A DNA stretch of 64,000 bases from positions 1 through 64,000 of the forward strand of contig NZ_JAEACP010000011.1 in the NCBI RefSeq assembly GCF_015999335.1. Reading direction: 5' to 3'. Under the pieces are notes generated by a model that was not told the origin of the DNA, did not search any database, and saw only the letters and a list, made by a program, of their open reading frames with translations. Made by a program: the position numbers and the translations under genes. The first letter of the stretch is position 1. Each line of letters begins with the position of its first letter. Origin of the DNA: Tabrizicola soli. Lineage in GTDB: Bacteria; Pseudomonadota; Alphaproteobacteria; Rhodobacterales; Rhodobacteraceae. Positions 63,006-64,000 of the stretch are shown here, in pieces.

Positions 63006-63371
63006 ACTGTCGTATTCGCCGCTCGCGTTCAACGGGAAAATTTGGCGCAAAGACAAATTTCCCGTCTTGACGCTAGGCGGCGTTCCTTGCGGATTTTCCC
63101 CATCCGCGCCGCTGCGGCTGTGGACAGATCTGGGGACAGACTTCGCGCAATCTGTGAAGATCGCCGGATTTGCCAAGCCCGCGGCCCGCTTGCCGGAGCC
63201 GGCGGATATCCACCTTGCCGGGGGCCGGGCGCGGGGGCGATTCTGCCTCCGCACCGGCCCGGTCGGAACGCGGCCCGAAGCGGCACCATTCGCAAGCCTC
63301 TGAAGAGAATCGCCCAAGTGACGGATTCGGCGGCGATAACGCGGGACGGCCCCGCTCTTCCGCCCCCAGGC

Positions 63372-63395
63372 AGGGTGGGCAATATTGCCCACCCT
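63372..63395. repeat. GTAGGGTGGGC palindrome, perfect copy
   Basis: A perfect 24-bp palindrome with half-site AGGGTGGGCAAT. On the minus strand it is preceded by CGT, giving GTAGGGTGGGC.... The copy at 40410-40437 differs at two positions. It lies 52 bases upstream of the EamA start. Confidence 0.8.
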
Positions 63396-63446
63396 ACGCG
63401 GCGTCCCACGCTTCCCTTTCGTTGCGCCCTTGCCTAGAACACCGCG

Positions 63447-64000
63447 ATGAGCCGCAGCGACACCCAGACCGAGAACCTGACCGGGATCCTGCTGATGCTG
63501 GGCTCCATGGCGCTCTTCGCGGTCGAGGACCTGTTCCTCAAGCTGGCGGCGGCCAATCTGCCGGTCGGGCAGATCGTGCTGATCTCGGGCGCGCTCGGGG
63601 CGCCGGTCTTCTTCGTCATGGCCTGGCGCCAGGGCCGGGGCATCTTCGTGGCCGAGGCGCTGCATCCCGCCGTCATCGCCCGCAACCTCGGCGAGATGGT
63701 CGCGGCGGCGGCCTATCTCGCGGCGCTGGCGGTGGTGCCGCTCGGCACGGTGGCGGCCGTGCTGCAGGCGCTGCCGCTGGCGGTGACCATGGGGGCCGCC
63801 CTCCTGTTCGGCGAAAGGGTCGGCTGGCGGCGCTGGACGGCGATCGCCCTGGGCTTTGCCGGGGTGCTCCTGGTGATCCGGCCGGGGGGCGAAGGTTTCC
63901 GGGCCGAGACGCTCCTCGTCCTCGTCTCGGTCGCCGGGATCGTGGTGCGCGACCTCTCGGCCCGCGCGATCCCGGCGCGCGTCACGACGGCGCAGGTCTC
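63447..64000 (+). CDS. EamA/DMT family transporter, cut by window edge
   Basis: The first 184 residues of an inner-membrane carrier: MSRSDTQTENLTGILLMLGSMALFAVEDLFLKLAA, with helices at about 12-32, 40-58, 73-92, 98-116, 123-140 and 150-168. The first EamA repeat ends with ALLFGERVGWRRWTAIALGFAGVLLVIRPG. The gene runs off the right end. It is of the same superfamily as 6475-7404 but distinct in sequence. The substrate is unknown. Confidence 0.82.
   Translation, partial: MSRSDTQTENLTGILLMLGSMALFAVEDLFLKLAAANLPVGQIVLISGALGAPVFFVMAWRQGRGIFVAEALHPAVIARNLGEMVAAAAYLAALAVVPLGTVAAVLQALPLAVTMGAALLFGERVGWRRWTAIALGFAGVLLVIRPGGEGFRAETLLVLVSVAGIVVRDLSARAIPARVTTAQV

Larger units (their letters stand above)
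62792..63446. other. 655-base divergent intergenic region
   Basis: This separates nrdJ from the rightward EamA gene. It holds the nrdJ promoter/NrdR box (62970-63005), an AT-richer patch (62985-63065) and a palindromic repeat at 63372-63395. The open frames here (for example 62953-63303) have no recognisable similarity and look like chance openings in GC-rich DNA. Confidence 0.6.

Noticed and set aside
63121-63135. DnaA box / replication origin near 63.1 kb
   Set aside because: TGTGGACAG resembles a DnaA box but is single and off-consensus, with no origin-associated genes or further boxes.
62953-63303. A 116-residue gene in the nrdJ-EamA gap
   Set aside because: No ribosome site, no similarity, and it overlaps the nrdJ promoter; probably a chance open frame.

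Overview
This is a high-GC chromosomal segment from an alphaproteobacterium, most likely a member of the Rhodobacterales (Paracoccaceae/Rhodobacter group). The evidence is the GC-rich codon use, the DUF6456/DUF6477 and DUF1127 proteins, a class II B12-dependent ribonucleotide reductase, a glpR-glpDSTPQUVK glycerol operon of rhizobial/rhodobacterial type, and short intergenic palindromes of the kind seen in that order. Most genes are intact housekeeping or metabolic genes. The only mobile DNA is the 5' end of an IS481-type transposase cut by the left edge.

Layout. 1-5.9 kb: IS481 edge, DUF6456 HTH protein with divergent DUF6477, an MttB-family methyltransferase, an outer-membrane barrel and guaA. 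5.9-12 kb: CopD-like membrane protein, an EamA exporter, a FadL-type porin, an unassigned P-loop protein, metAA (acetyl type), ppk2 and a TetR regulator. 12.2-15 kb: a PotABC-type ABC transporter lacking its binding protein. 15-22 kb: a MocR regulator divergent from a DUF1127 gene, an acyltransferase-SGNH protein, rplM-rpsI, SseB and a uracil-DNA glycosylase. 22-28 kb: an atypical NhaA, a capsule-export piece (kpsT-kpsE-kdsA), a flavoprotein and tRNA-Gln(TTG). 28-33 kb: a stand-alone ArsA ATPase and a DevBCA-type exporter. 33-40 kb: aroB-aroK, two unassigned envelope proteins, a XerD-type recombinase, a CorC-type CBS protein, a flavodoxin and a class I glutamine amidotransferase-like hydrolase.

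40.4-52 kb is a complete glycerol regulon: GlpR faces glpD, followed by an ABC glycerol importer (GlpS, T, P, Q, U, V), glpK and an iron-type alcohol dehydrogenase, with strong RNA hairpins before and after the binding-protein gene. The two ATPases are complementary: GlpS has a good signature motif but no switch histidine, while GlpT has the histidine but a lost signature. The predicted dimer therefore has one canonical and one degenerate ATP site.

53-57.4 kb is a methionine-degradation module like mdeR-mdeA-mdeB: an Lrp-type regulator divergent from methionine gamma-lyase and an AceE/transketolase-like E1. A 44-codon reading frame sits between the two enzymes, in the same frame as the E1 gene. 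57.4-64 kb: a PQQ-type sugar dehydrogenase, a small unassigned gene, nrdJ with an NrdR-box promoter and no visible B12 riboswitch, and an EamA exporter cut by the right edge.

I found no CRISPR array, prophage or rRNA. The observations most worth following are the asymmetric GlpST ATPases, the in-frame leader ORF in the methionine module, the atypical NhaA ion site, the orphan ArsA, and several recurring palindrome families in convergent or terminal gaps.
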